Source: Candidatus Sulfotelmatobacter sp. (lineage in GTDB: Bacteria > Acidobacteriota > Terriglobia > Terriglobales > Acidobacteriaceae). From it: a stretch of DNA of 16,137 nucleotides. Made by a program: the position numbers and the translations under genes. The notes below the pieces were generated by a model. That model was not told where the DNA came from and did not search any database. It worked only from the letters and a program-made list of their open reading frames with translations. Where the stretch lies: NCBI GenBank assembly GCA_030044775.1, contig JASICF010000301.1:1-16137 (forward strand), given 5' to 3'. Positions 7,044 to 14,010 of this stretch are shown piece by piece; positions within the stretch are counted from its first letter, which is position 1, and each line of letters starts with the position of its first letter.

Positions 7044-8525
7044 TTAAGTTGCCGATTGAGCCGGGAGCGAAGAAAGCTGCCAGGCTGGAGCTTCCCTGGT
7101 TTCAACTTTCTTCTTGACGGCTGCCAACAGACGGTCGCTAACAAAGACCAACGAAAAAAGAATCATGAACGTTCCGTCGGGACGGCTGCCGAACGTCCGG
7201 CTCACCATTCCGTTGATAAAAATATCGAGGTAAATAGCAAAACAACCCACCGCCAACTGATGCAGGGGATGATCAGCGGCGACGCTGCGGATTACCTTGA
7301 TCAGGTTGCGCGCGGTCCAACCGAGCATCATCACGATCACAAACAGGCCGATGATGCCGTTGTTGTACATGACTTCAAGAAATCCGTTGTGCAGGTGGTT
7401 GGGCATCCAATCCACGTCAATTTTGTAAGACAGGAAGCGCGAGGACATGAAGCCGCGGCCGAAAATGATTTTCTGTTTGATCAGCGGCCAAGCGGCGGAC
7501 CAGACGTCGGAGCGGCCGGTGAAGCTTTCGGCTTGTCCGCTGTGCAGGTAGAAGTCGAGGTAGGCGCCAAGCGGAGTGAAGGCGATGAGAAGCACGCCCA
7601 CGATGCTGAGGATCAGGAGGAAGCGAGCGGCTGCCTTGAATCTGCCCTGCAGCATGAAAAACACGAGCGCTCCCAAAATGCAGCCGAGAATGCCGGTTTT
7701 ACCGCCGCCGAGCAGCATTGCCATCATACCGAGGAAAATCAGAATATTCCGCCAGAAAGTGCTCTTGCCAGGCTGCGAAAGAGTAAAAGCGTAGAGAATG
7801 AGCAGCCCGGCGTCGACAGAAAGAACCGTGGGCGCGGTCGCAACATCGTACAGGCGGCCGGTAGCCAGGGTTTCCGGATTCGCGACCAGGCGGATGAACG
7901 GAATCGTGATCATGAACAAAAGGGCCCACTGGCTAACTTTGAGGAACGTGCGCACGTCTTCGGTATCTTTGCTCTCGAAGTTACATGCGGCCAGCAGAGC
8001 GATGGCCAGGAAGAGCTTGACGATCCAGGCCAATGAAAAAATGCGCTGTTCGGCGTAAGCGCAGGAGAGCAGGCAAACGACTCCGAACCAGGAGACCCAC
8101 TTGTAGGATCCCGTGAAAAGCGTGCGCAGATACTGGTTGTGGCGGTAGCTATAGAGCACAAAAACCAGGCCCACAAAGACCCACATCATGGCTTCCGAGT
8201 AAGCGCCGGAGGCGAACCCCTTGCCTTCGGCATCCTCGGTGACATAGGAGAAAATTGCTTCCGAGCCGAGCAGAACCCACCACAGCGCGAACACGAGATT
8301 GCGGGTGCGCTGCGCGAGGGTGCGCGCCGTAGAAACGGCAAACCACATCAGACCGAAGAACAGCGATCCCACCAGAAAAATCGCAATCGACTGATCGGAA
8401 GAGAGCGGATAGAAGACCGCGAACCCGGCAACTGTGGCGATGGCGAGACCGGCCATCCACACGATGGGGTTGCTGCGGGCCGAAGCCGGCCGGCCGGAAG
8501 CGCGCGAATTCGGAAACGATGCCAT
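7044..8525 (-). CDS. O-antigen ligase / Wzy-like polysaccharide polymerase, polytopic membrane protein
   Basis: A 493-residue, strongly hydrophobic protein with about ten or more predicted membrane segments between residues 22 and 465. The family signature lies in and around the large periplasmic loop near the C-terminal half: SFTGRSDVWSAAWPLI (334-349), IIFGRGF (353-359) and HLHNGFLEVMYNNGIIGL (377-394), the Wzy_C / O-antigen ligase pattern with conserved Arg, Gly and HN..LE. Such proteins either polymerise undecaprenyl-linked repeat units in the periplasm or transfer glycan to an acceptor. In an operon with a Wza-type and a GumC-type protein, polymerase is the likelier role. The gap to the upstream transferase gene is 3 bases, so the two are co-translated or tightly linked. 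I see no Wzx flippase gene in the window. Confidence 0.87.
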   Translation of the reverse strand: MASFPNSRASGRPASARSNPIVWMAGLAIATVAGFAVFYPLSSDQSIAIFLVGSLFFGLMWFAVSTARTLAQRTRNLVFALWWVLLGSEAIFSYVTEDAEGKGFASGAYSEAMMWVFVGLVFVLYSYRHNQYLRTLFTGSYKWVSWFGVVCLLSCAYAEQRIFSLAWIVKLFLAIALLAACNFESKDTEDVRTFLKVSQWALLFMITIPFIRLVANPETLATGRLYDVATAPTVLSVDAGLLILYAFTLSQPGKSTFWRNILIFLGMMAMLLGGGKTGILGCILGALVFFMLQGRFKAAARFLLILSIVGVLLIAFTPLGAYLDFYLHSGQAESFTGRSDVWSAAWPLIKQKIIFGRGFMSSRFLSYKIDVDWMPNHLHNGFLEVMYNNGIIGLFVIVMMLGWTARNLIKVIRSVAADHPLHQLAVGCFAIYLDIFINGMVSRTFGSRPDGTFMILFSLVFVSDRLLAAVKKKVETREAPAWQLSSLPAQSAT

Positions 8526-8528
8526 GAA

Positions 8529-9965
8529 TTATGCCGCGCCAGAGCCCTTCAGAACGGCGGGGATGGTCTTGAGCAGAATCTTAAAATCCAGCAGCAGCGA
8601 CCATTTGTCAATGTACTGAAGGTCCAGTTCCATCCACTGCTCAAACGAAATTGAGCTGCGGCCGCCGATCTGCCACAAACAAGTTACGCCGGGACGCACG
8701 CTAAAGCGACGCCGTTGCCAGTCTTCGCTGAAGCCTTCGTAATCGCGCAAGGGCAGCGGACGCGGGCCAACCAGGCTCATATCCCCCATCAGCACGTTAA
8801 AGAGCTGCGGCAGTTCATCGATACTGGTCTTGCGCAGAAATTTACCGATGGGAGTTATGCGGGGATCGTTCTTGATTTTGAAGACCGGGCCGCTGACTTC
8901 GTTGAGGTGCTCGATCTCCTTCATCCGTTTCTCGGCGTCGACCACCATCGTGCGGAACTTATAAATACCAAAGTGCCGTTTGTTGAGGCCGAGACGCCTC
9001 TGCACAAAAAAGACCGGGCCAGGCGACGTCAGCTTGATCAATAAGGCGGTGAGCAGGAACACAGGAAGCAGGAGCAGGCTGAGGGCCGTCGCCGCTACGA
9101 TGTCGATCAATCGCTTGACGACCACAGCCCAGCCTTCCAACCGGGTACTGTTGTGGGTAATGATCGAGTCGTCCTCGACCGTAACGATCCGGGGACGCGA
9201 CATCTTGCCGTCGAACAGATTGGAAATGAACCTTACCAGGATTCCCTGCTCTTCGCAGACCGAACTCACTTCAGAAGCGCGCGCGTAAAGCGACCGCATG
9301 GGCAGCGCGACCAGGACTTCATCGACGACGTTGGAGCGCAGAAAAGGAACCAGGCTGTCAAAATTGCAGGCCAGCCGGAATTCAGACTCCGAAAACTCGG
9401 TTAATCCCGGCCACTCCTGATCGACAAAACCGATAACGCGATAACCGAGGAAGTGATTGTCGCGAATCTTGCGGGCGAATTGCACCGCTCTGGGATTGGT
9501 TCCGACAATCAGCACATCGCGCAGATTGCGGCCGTGAATACGCGCCTGCCGCAGAACCAGGCGCATGAACACCCGTCCGCCGATTGTGGTGACGGTCGCG
9601 ACCAGCCAGAACACGGCCAGAAACTCGAGTGTGACGAGATCGATGTGCAAAAGCAGATGGGTGACGAAAATGACCAGCGTCCCCATGCTCGTCGCCTTAA
9701 TCACATCGAGGGTCTCGTCCCAACGCCCAGCCAGGCGCCGCGAAGCGTACATTCCGAAAAGAATGCAGATCTGGTGCCAAATGAGCAATAGTATCGCGAA
9801 TACGATGAAGTTCTGAACCTTCACGCGCATGGCGAAAAATTCAGCCAACGAAACCGCCGCCCTCTGCGAGACCGCCACGCTCGCCAAGCCGAAAGCAAGC
9901 ATGACCGAAGCCAGATCGAACAGCTTCATCGAATTCAACAGAACCTGCCGCCGAATGTGACCCAC
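8529..9965 (-). CDS. Polyprenyl-phosphate hexose-1-phosphate transferase (WbaP/WcaJ type)
   Basis: A 478-residue initiating enzyme that moves a sugar-1-phosphate from a UDP-sugar to undecaprenyl phosphate. The N-terminal part has four to five membrane segments (about 14-140), followed by a Rossmann-like CoA-binding domain (RDVLIVGTNPRAVQFARKI, then LGYRVIGFVDQEW). The C-terminal catalytic domain has a membrane helix at 287-311, SPGPVFFVQRRLG (314-326), YKFRTM (335-340), the catalytic Asp-Glu in SIDELPQLFNVL (D383, E384), GDMSLVGPRPLP (394-405) and the final LDLQYIDKWSLLLDFKIL. The GTG start at 9963-9965 is preceded at 8 bases by AGAGGAG (complement of 9974-9980), which favours it over the ATG 36 bases further in. 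This enzyme defines the locus as lipid-linked, Wzy-type exopolysaccharide synthesis. Confidence 0.93.
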   Translation of the reverse strand: MGHIRRQVLLNSMKLFDLASVMLAFGLASVAVSQRAAVSLAEFFAMRVKVQNFIVFAILLLIWHQICILFGMYASRRLAGRWDETLDVIKATSMGTLVIFVTHLLLHIDLVTLEFLAVFWLVATVTTIGGRVFMRLVLRQARIHGRNLRDVLIVGTNPRAVQFARKIRDNHFLGYRVIGFVDQEWPGLTEFSESEFRLACNFDSLVPFLRSNVVDEVLVALPMRSLYARASEVSSVCEEQGILVRFISNLFDGKMSRPRIVTVEDDSIITHNSTRLEGWAVVVKRLIDIVAATALSLLLLPVFLLTALLIKLTSPGPVFFVQRRLGLNKRHFGIYKFRTMVVDAEKRMKEIEHLNEVSGPVFKIKNDPRITPIGKFLRKTSIDELPQLFNVLMGDMSLVGPRPLPLRDYEGFSEDWQRRRFSVRPGVTCLWQIGGRSSISFEQWMELDLQYIDKWSLLLDFKILLKTIPAVLKGSGAA

Positions 9966-9973
9966 AGTAGCCG

Positions 9974-9980
9974 CTCCTCT
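9974..9980 (-). promoter_or_regulatory. Shine-Dalgarno that decides the GTG start of the glycosyl-1-phosphate transferase
   Basis: AGAGGAG on the minus strand lies 8 bases before the GTG at 9965. The alternative ATG at 9929 has no comparable site at a useful distance. Confidence 0.7.
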
Positions 9981-10068
9981 TGGAATTGACGGCGAACAGC
10001 AGTGTTAAGAATTGGGGGGCGCGTGCTGACGAAAGTGCGAAAACAAACCGATACTGCAAACCAGACGA

Positions 10069-11163
10069 CTAGGCGTTGCCGTCGGGCGACTTGCGCCCGG
10101 AGGCGACATCGCTCACTACCCGGCTGAAACCTTGTAACTGCGTGGCGATCTGTTGCATGTAGGCCTTGGCTTCCGCCGGGCTCAGCGACTGATGGGGCTT
10201 TCGGCCGTTTCCGGGAACTCCTGCGGAAGGTGCGGTTGTATCGGCGGCAACAGTTACAGCTTCGTTCGATGGCGCCGCCGAAGTAATGGCTTCGTAAGAA
10301 AAGATCTGCGATGCTCCCGGCCCATAGGGAGGAGTCTGCGGGGCGTGCGACGTATGTTGCGTGATGTCGAGGTCGTTTACCACTTCATCCACGATTTCGC
10401 TATCGATCACCTTTTTCTGCAAGGCGCAGCCCAGCGAGAGGCAATTGAAACACAGATTGTTAATGTTGCGCGGGATGCCGGAGGTGAAGTCGGCAACACG
10501 CAGCAGGGCTTCGGGGGTGAACATCGGGCCACCCTGGTAGCCGACCTTGCGCAGGCGATGGTGAATGTACTTGTCGGTCTCTTCGAACGAAAGCGGCTTC
10601 AGGCCCGTCATGAGCGATACTCTTTGCCGGAGTTGCAACATTCCCGGCCGGGCCAGTTTATCCGCGAGTTCAGGCTGTCCAGCAAGAATGATCTGCATCA
10701 GCTTGGCGCGCGGGGTCTCGAAATCGGAGAGGAGGCGCACAGTTTCCAGCACAGAAGGCTCCAGGTTCTGAGCCTCGTCGATCACCACGATAAAGCGGTT
10801 TCCGGCGCGCGCTTCCTGCAACAACCGCTTGTTGAACTCTTCGTGCATGCGCACAAAATCCTGATCGTCGGATTCGTAACCTAATTCGGCAAGCAAGAAG
10901 CGCATGAACTCGCGCGAGTTGCACTGGGTCTGAAACAGGAAGGCAGTACGGGCGGAAGAGCGGAATTTCTCGAGCAGGTGAAACAGCAGGGTGGTCTTGC
11001 CCATTCCGGGAGGGGCAATCAGGCCGATAAAGCCTCGGCCCGCCTCGATCCCATACACCATGGACGCCAGCGCCTCACGGTGCGCCGGGCTAAGATATAA
11101 AAACCGCGGGTCTGGAGTGACCCCGAATGGCTGTTCTTTTAAACCGTAGTAGCTTAGAAACAT
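10069..11163 (-). CDS. ExeA-like AAA ATPase of exopolysaccharide / general secretion type
   Basis: A 364-residue ATPase beginning MFLSYYGLKEQPFGVTPDP, the characteristic N-terminus of the ExeA/GspA-like ATPases, including those linked to exosortase-type polysaccharide loci. Walker A is APPGMGKTT (50-58) and Walker B FIVVIDEAQNL (124-134); GQPEL and the RQRVS segment follow, then an arginine-containing SGIPRNINNLC. From about residue 265 the protein is low in complexity (Ala/Pro/Ser/Thr), with a short helical end (SPAEAKAYMQQIATQL). No peptidoglycan-binding domain or membrane segment is evident. I chose the ATG at 11163 because GAGAGAGG precedes it by 7 bases; a TTG 27 bases upstream (11190) is less likely. 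Its exact job in export is unknown; energy coupling or assembly of the export machine is inferred from context. Confidence 0.88.
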   Translation of the reverse strand: MFLSYYGLKEQPFGVTPDPRFLYLSPAHREALASMVYGIEAGRGFIGLIAPPGMGKTTLLFHLLEKFRSSARTAFLFQTQCNSREFMRFLLAELGYESDDQDFVRMHEEFNKRLLQEARAGNRFIVVIDEAQNLEPSVLETVRLLSDFETPRAKLMQIILAGQPELADKLARPGMLQLRQRVSLMTGLKPLSFEETDKYIHHRLRKVGYQGGPMFTPEALLRVADFTSGIPRNINNLCFNCLSLGCALQKKVIDSEIVDEVVNDLDITQHTSHAPQTPPYGPGASQIFSYEAITSAAPSNEAVTVAADTTAPSAGVPGNGRKPHQSLSPAEAKAYMQQIATQLQGFSRVVSDVASGRKSPDGNA

Positions 11164-11170
11164 CCCCGAG

Positions 11171-11178
11171 CCTCTCTC
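11171..11178 (-). promoter_or_regulatory. Shine-Dalgarno that decides the ATPase start
   Basis: GAGAGAGG on the minus strand lies 7 bases before the ATG at 11163, which fits the family N-terminus MFLSYYGL. Confidence 0.65.
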
Positions 11179-11193
11179 TGATAACTCCAAAAC

Positions 11194-12807
11194 CTACCGC
11201 TGGTAATCCATGTTCTCCGAATCGTAAGTCGTGCCGGCTTCACCGGTAACTGGAACTCCGACCTGCCCCGATCCGTTTCCGTTGCCATTGCCATCAAACG
11301 TGTGGTCGCTACCATTTCCGTTTCCGTTGGCGCTGTACAAAGGAACCGAGGCCAATACCGGAATCTTCAGCTCTGACAAAACCTCAGAGGGTGTGCGGAA
11401 CGAGGAATCCAGATACTCCTGCGTAAATACCAAGCCTGCGCTCAACAGCAGAGCCAGCAGGAAACCCGCGACGCTGAAAAGCGCCGTGGACCGCAGAGGG
11501 TTGACGGGAACCGTCGGCTGCTGCACCATGCCCACGTTTAAAATGCGGGTGCGGTCGAGGGCCTCTTCGATGCGCGCCTCTTCCCGCTTATGCAGGTATA
11601 AGAGGTAATTGTCTTCATTCGCCTTGGCTTCGCGCAGCAGGTCTTGTTGCAGCAGGCCGGCCTCTTCGAGCTTCTGCGCCTTGGTCTGGTAGAGGGTCAC
11701 GATCGCCTGCGTGGCCGCAGCCCGCGCCTGCAGAGCGCTATAGTCGGACTTGGCCTTGGCCAGCTCTTCGTTGATCCACGCATAGGTAGGATTGCGATCC
11801 GTGGTTTCTTCCTTCAGAGGCTTCGCTTGCTCGGCCGTAATGGCGGTGCGCGTGTCGGCGATCTCTTTGTCGATTTCCTGAACCAGGCGGTATCCCGGCT
11901 GATACTTGGTGAGCAGCTCAGTCCGCTTGAGTTCGAGTGTCATCAAGGTGCTCTTCAACTGCTGCAGCACGGCTCCATCATCGCTCTCACGCACCGCTGT
12001 AGTCAGGCGGTCCGGGGTTGCTCCCGACTGTTTCTCGAGGTTGGCAATCTTTTGCTCGGTCGCGGCCATCTCGGCCCGCGTCGACTCCAGAGTCGCGGCG
12101 AATTCGTTCAGCTTCTGCAGGGTGATGTCCCGCGCCACTTGCGGGGCAACGCCGCCCTGCTCCTCCGCAAAGTTCTTCAGCTGATCTTCTGCCTGATCCA
12201 GCTCATGCTTGTAGCGGTTGGTTTCCTGGTCGAAAAATGCCAGTTGCCCGGCAGGACGCTGAATGGAGACGTGCTTGTCGATATACGCGTTCACCACATT
12301 GTTAAGCACGAAGGCCGCGAACTTCGGGTCGCTTGCCGCATAGCGGAGCTCAATCACATCCGTCTTCTTGACCGGCTCAACGATCAGGTGCGACCGCAGA
12401 CTCTCAACGGCTTTTGAAATCTTGGCATCCGGGCTGCTTTGGATTCCGAGAACCGACAACACGGATTTCTTGTTCTGCAGGCCGGAATCAACCACCGCCT
12501 TGCGCAGCACATCTTCGCTGGTGATCAGACTTGCCTCAGAGTTGATTTCTTCCTCGGTGACATCCTCCCGCACTTGCATCGGGTCGCTTTTCCCCGCCGT
12601 CACCACCGGATCGACGCGTTCGCGCTTCACGAGGATCTCGCTCTTCGATTCGTAGCTGGGGGGGACGATGAACATAGCCACGATGGTGCCGGCCAGCACG
12701 GCGCAAAAACACAGCAGGAACGACCGCTTGTGGCGGAACCCGACGGCAAGCAAATCGCGCACCGTAAAATTGATTCCACCAGCTGTCGTAAATTCTTGTT
12801 CTTTCAT
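11194..12807 (-). CDS. Wzz/GumC-family polysaccharide co-polymerase, no kinase domain
   Basis: A 537-residue inner-membrane protein that sets chain length and bridges to the outer-membrane exporter. It has an N-terminal Wzz domain with a membrane helix (about 28-48), then PPSYESKSEILVKRERVDP. A long periplasmic coiled-coil region spans about 190-420 (repeated Glu/Gln/Lys/Leu heptads). Next come the proline-containing VQQPTVPVNPLRST before the second membrane helix (about 442-462), and FTQEYLDSSFRTPSEV. It stops after a short cytoplasmic tail, without the Walker-type tyrosine-kinase domain found in Wzc. The tail has a Gly-Asn-rich stretch (494-514) and ends TTYDSENMDYQR. The ATG at 12807 has AGGAG 6 bases upstream and is preferred to a TTG at 12843. 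No separate tyrosine kinase gene is present in the window. Confidence 0.92.
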   Translation of the reverse strand: MKEQEFTTAGGINFTVRDLLAVGFRHKRSFLLCFCAVLAGTIVAMFIVPPSYESKSEILVKRERVDPVVTAGKSDPMQVREDVTEEEINSEASLITSEDVLRKAVVDSGLQNKKSVLSVLGIQSSPDAKISKAVESLRSHLIVEPVKKTDVIELRYAASDPKFAAFVLNNVVNAYIDKHVSIQRPAGQLAFFDQETNRYKHELDQAEDQLKNFAEEQGGVAPQVARDITLQKLNEFAATLESTRAEMAATEQKIANLEKQSGATPDRLTTAVRESDDGAVLQQLKSTLMTLELKRTELLTKYQPGYRLVQEIDKEIADTRTAITAEQAKPLKEETTDRNPTYAWINEELAKAKSDYSALQARAAATQAIVTLYQTKAQKLEEAGLLQQDLLREAKANEDNYLLYLHKREEARIEEALDRTRILNVGMVQQPTVPVNPLRSTALFSVAGFLLALLLSAGLVFTQEYLDSSFRTPSEVLSELKIPVLASVPLYSANGNGNGSDHTFDGNGNGNGSGQVGVPVTGEAGTTYDSENMDYQR

Positions 12808-12813
12808 TTCAAT

Positions 12814-12818
12814 CTCCT
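12814..12818 (-). promoter_or_regulatory. Shine-Dalgarno that decides the GumC-like start
   Basis: AGGAG on the minus strand lies 6 bases before the ATG at 12807, and this start leaves the usual short cytoplasmic lead before the first membrane helix. Confidence 0.75.
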
Positions 12819-12863
12819 GTCTCGGAAAGCACCCCGCTCGCAATCGTTCGCAGGCCGCCCCAC

Positions 12864-13571
12864 TTAGTTGATCTGCCGGTACGCACCCAATCCGGAGTTC
12901 GGAATAAAGGGTTTGATCTTCGAGATGGCGTTCTTCGGAACCACCACCATATCGCCGGAACGAAGCGTTGGGTCCTCATGCAAGTCCCGCTGTTTTTCCA
13001 TTTCCTTGATGTTGAATATCTTCGCCGAGAGCCATTGGTCGTTGACCCGACGGAACAGCAGCACCTGGGAGTGCTTCGCGCTATCCGTGAACCCGCCGGC
13101 AATCGCTACCGCTTCGGTCAATGTCACTTCACCACGCATGTCGTACCGTCCGGGGTGCGCGACCTGTCCGTCAGCGATGAAATATGGCTTGGAAAAATCT
13201 TTCAGGACCACCGAGATCAGCGGTTCGTTCAATATCTTGCCGTACGCGACGCGCAACGTCTGGGTTACTTGAGGAACCGTCTGCCCTTCCACGAGGAGGT
13301 CGCCGACGGCTTTCAGCGCAACGTAGCCATCCGGTTGAACAATCACCGTCTGATTGAATTCCGGGCTCAGTTCAAAAGCGATGTCGAACGAGTCTCCTGC
13401 CGAGAGCCGGTAGCGCTCGTTCCGTTGCTGCAACTGAGGAGTGGTCGATTGAGACGTGGTGTCCGTCTCCGAGTTCGGTACTGCGGCAGCTTGAAGATTC
13501 GGCTGTTGCGCCAAAGCTGCCAGCACCGACAGCATTAATAGTGCGGTTGCAAACCCAACTGCTCGCTTCAT
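12864..13571 (-). CDS. Polysaccharide export outer-membrane protein (Wza/OPX family, SLBB domain)
   Basis: A 235-residue exported protein. Residues 1-21 form a signal peptide (MKRA, a hydrophobic core, then ALA before QQP) with no lipobox cysteine. The Poly_export domain begins at YRLSAGDSFDIAFELSPEF (54-72) and includes VQPDGYVALKAVGDL (78-92) and LISVVLKDF (118-126). A single SLBB-like beta-grasp domain follows: FIADGQVAHPGRYDMRGEVTL, then AVAIAGGFTDSAK. The end (RSGDMVVVPKNAISKIKPF) has no extra amphipathic helix of the E. coli Wza type, and the protein is shorter than Wza, so it may be a periplasmic collar that works with a separate outer-membrane barrel. GGGAGG lies 9 bases before the ATG. 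It is the first gene of the operon. Confidence 0.9.
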   Translation of the reverse strand: MKRAVGFATALLMLSVLAALAQQPNLQAAAVPNSETDTTSQSTTPQLQQRNERYRLSAGDSFDIAFELSPEFNQTVIVQPDGYVALKAVGDLLVEGQTVPQVTQTLRVAYGKILNEPLISVVLKDFSKPYFIADGQVAHPGRYDMRGEVTLTEAVAIAGGFTDSAKHSQVLLFRRVNDQWLSAKIFNIKEMEKQRDLHEDPTLRSGDMVVVPKNAISKIKPFIPNSGLGAYRQIN

Positions 13572-13620
13572 TTCTAACTGCCTCCCGAGTGCGAATCAGA
13601 GACTACTGAGAAACTCAACA

Positions 13621-13649
13621 ATTGTATGCCTGATAAATCGAGTTGAATA
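13621..13649 (-). promoter_or_regulatory. Candidate sigma-70-type promoter of the exopolysaccharide operon
   Basis: On the minus strand TACAAT (complement of 13621-13626) differs from the -10 consensus at one position; 17 bases upstream lies TATTCA (13644-13649), a poor -35. Transcription would start near 13614, giving a leader of about 43 bases before the ATG at 13571. The -35 weakness suggests an activator, or a different true promoter. Confidence 0.35.
13628..13641 (+). repeat. Repeat copy 1, GCCTGATWWATCG
   Basis: GCCTGATAAATCGA here matches GCCTGATTTATCGG at 13781-13794 in 11 of 14 positions. The two differing central bases turn the core GATAAATC into its own reverse complement, GATTTATC. 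This copy overlaps the spacer between the candidate -10 and -35. Confidence 0.35.
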
Positions 13650-13706
13650 AAAAATAGCGAGTTAAAAGTCCCGCCACGAGTGCTTTTCTACAGCTCCGCC
13701 CTCTCA

Positions 13707-13722
13707 GTCACATTTTTGTGAC
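13707..13722. promoter_or_regulatory. Perfect 6-4-6 palindrome, candidate operator
   Basis: GTCACA (13707-13712), TTTT, TGTGAC (13717-13722) form a perfect inverted repeat about 95-110 bases upstream of the inferred transcription start. The half-site resembles the TGTGA of CRP/FNR-type regulators, but the orientation is inverted (TCACA-N4-TGTGA rather than TGTGA-N6-TCACA), so it should not be called a CRP site. Another dimeric regulator is possible. Confidence 0.4.
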
Positions 13723-13780
13723 CCACGGATAAAAATGGCGCCCGGCGCGGACCAGCCTCGCGCGAACCTCAATCGACAAA

Positions 13781-13794
13781 GCCTGATTTATCGG
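13781..13794 (+). repeat. Repeat copy 2, GCCTGATWWATCG
   Basis: This is the partner of the copy at 13628-13641, 153 bases away, in the same orientation by its GCCTGAT flank. The pair brackets the palindrome at 13707-13722. Confidence 0.35.
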
Positions 13795-14010
13795 GGGGGA
13801 TAAGTAATGCGTTTCAGTAAAGGGCGACAAAACAGCCCGCCCCAGTTGCATGAAGAATATCGGCGAGTGCACATTCCTGCAAGTGGACAAAAGCCCTAGA
13901 GGAAAAAGGCTCTAAGACGGCCTTGCTTCCCAAATTGTATCCGTATCGCATTGAATAGATTACACTTACTGAATCCATATTCCAGAAAAGCGCATGCCCC
14001 CGGGATTCAA

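Larger units (their letters stand above)
13572..14010. other. 439-base non-coding leader between the NRPS-like gene and the exopolysaccharide operon
   Basis: No convincing gene lies here. The part next to the export gene (13600-13740) is AT-rich and holds a candidate promoter, a palindrome at 13707-13722 and one copy of a 13-mer whose second copy is at 13781. A weak stem GGGCG/CGCCC (13822-13826 with 13838-13842), followed by TTT on the minus strand, could be a poor terminator for the NRPS-like gene. No strong terminator directly follows the stop at 14011. I found no recognisable riboswitch and no convincing sigma-54 -24/-12 pair. Confidence 0.6.

Noticed and set aside
7056..8036. A long plus-strand open frame (326 codons) opposite the polymerase gene
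   Set aside because: Its composition (rich in His, Glu, Arg, Gln) is that expected of the antisense of a hydrophobic membrane-protein gene; there is no domain and no ribosome site, so it is a shadow of 7044-8525.
11644..12417. A plus-strand open frame (257 codons) opposite the GumC-like gene
   Set aside because: Leu/Arg/Gly-rich with no motif; it is the antisense of a coiled-coil gene whose minus-strand frame has clear Wzz features and a Shine-Dalgarno.
13741..13755. A possible sigma-54 -24/-12 element on the minus strand (GG-N10-GC)
   Set aside because: The spacing fits, but the -12 lacks the TTGC context and the surroundings are simply GC-rich, so it is probably chance.
13708..13890. A 60-residue open frame on the minus strand in the leader region
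   Set aside because: It needs a TTG start without a good Shine-Dalgarno, has no recognisable domain, and overlaps the palindrome; it looks like a chance frame.
13885..13912. A possible terminator stem (AGCC/GGCT) downstream of the NRPS-like gene
   Set aside because: Only four base pairs with a 12-base loop, and the T run lies inside the loop rather than after the stem.
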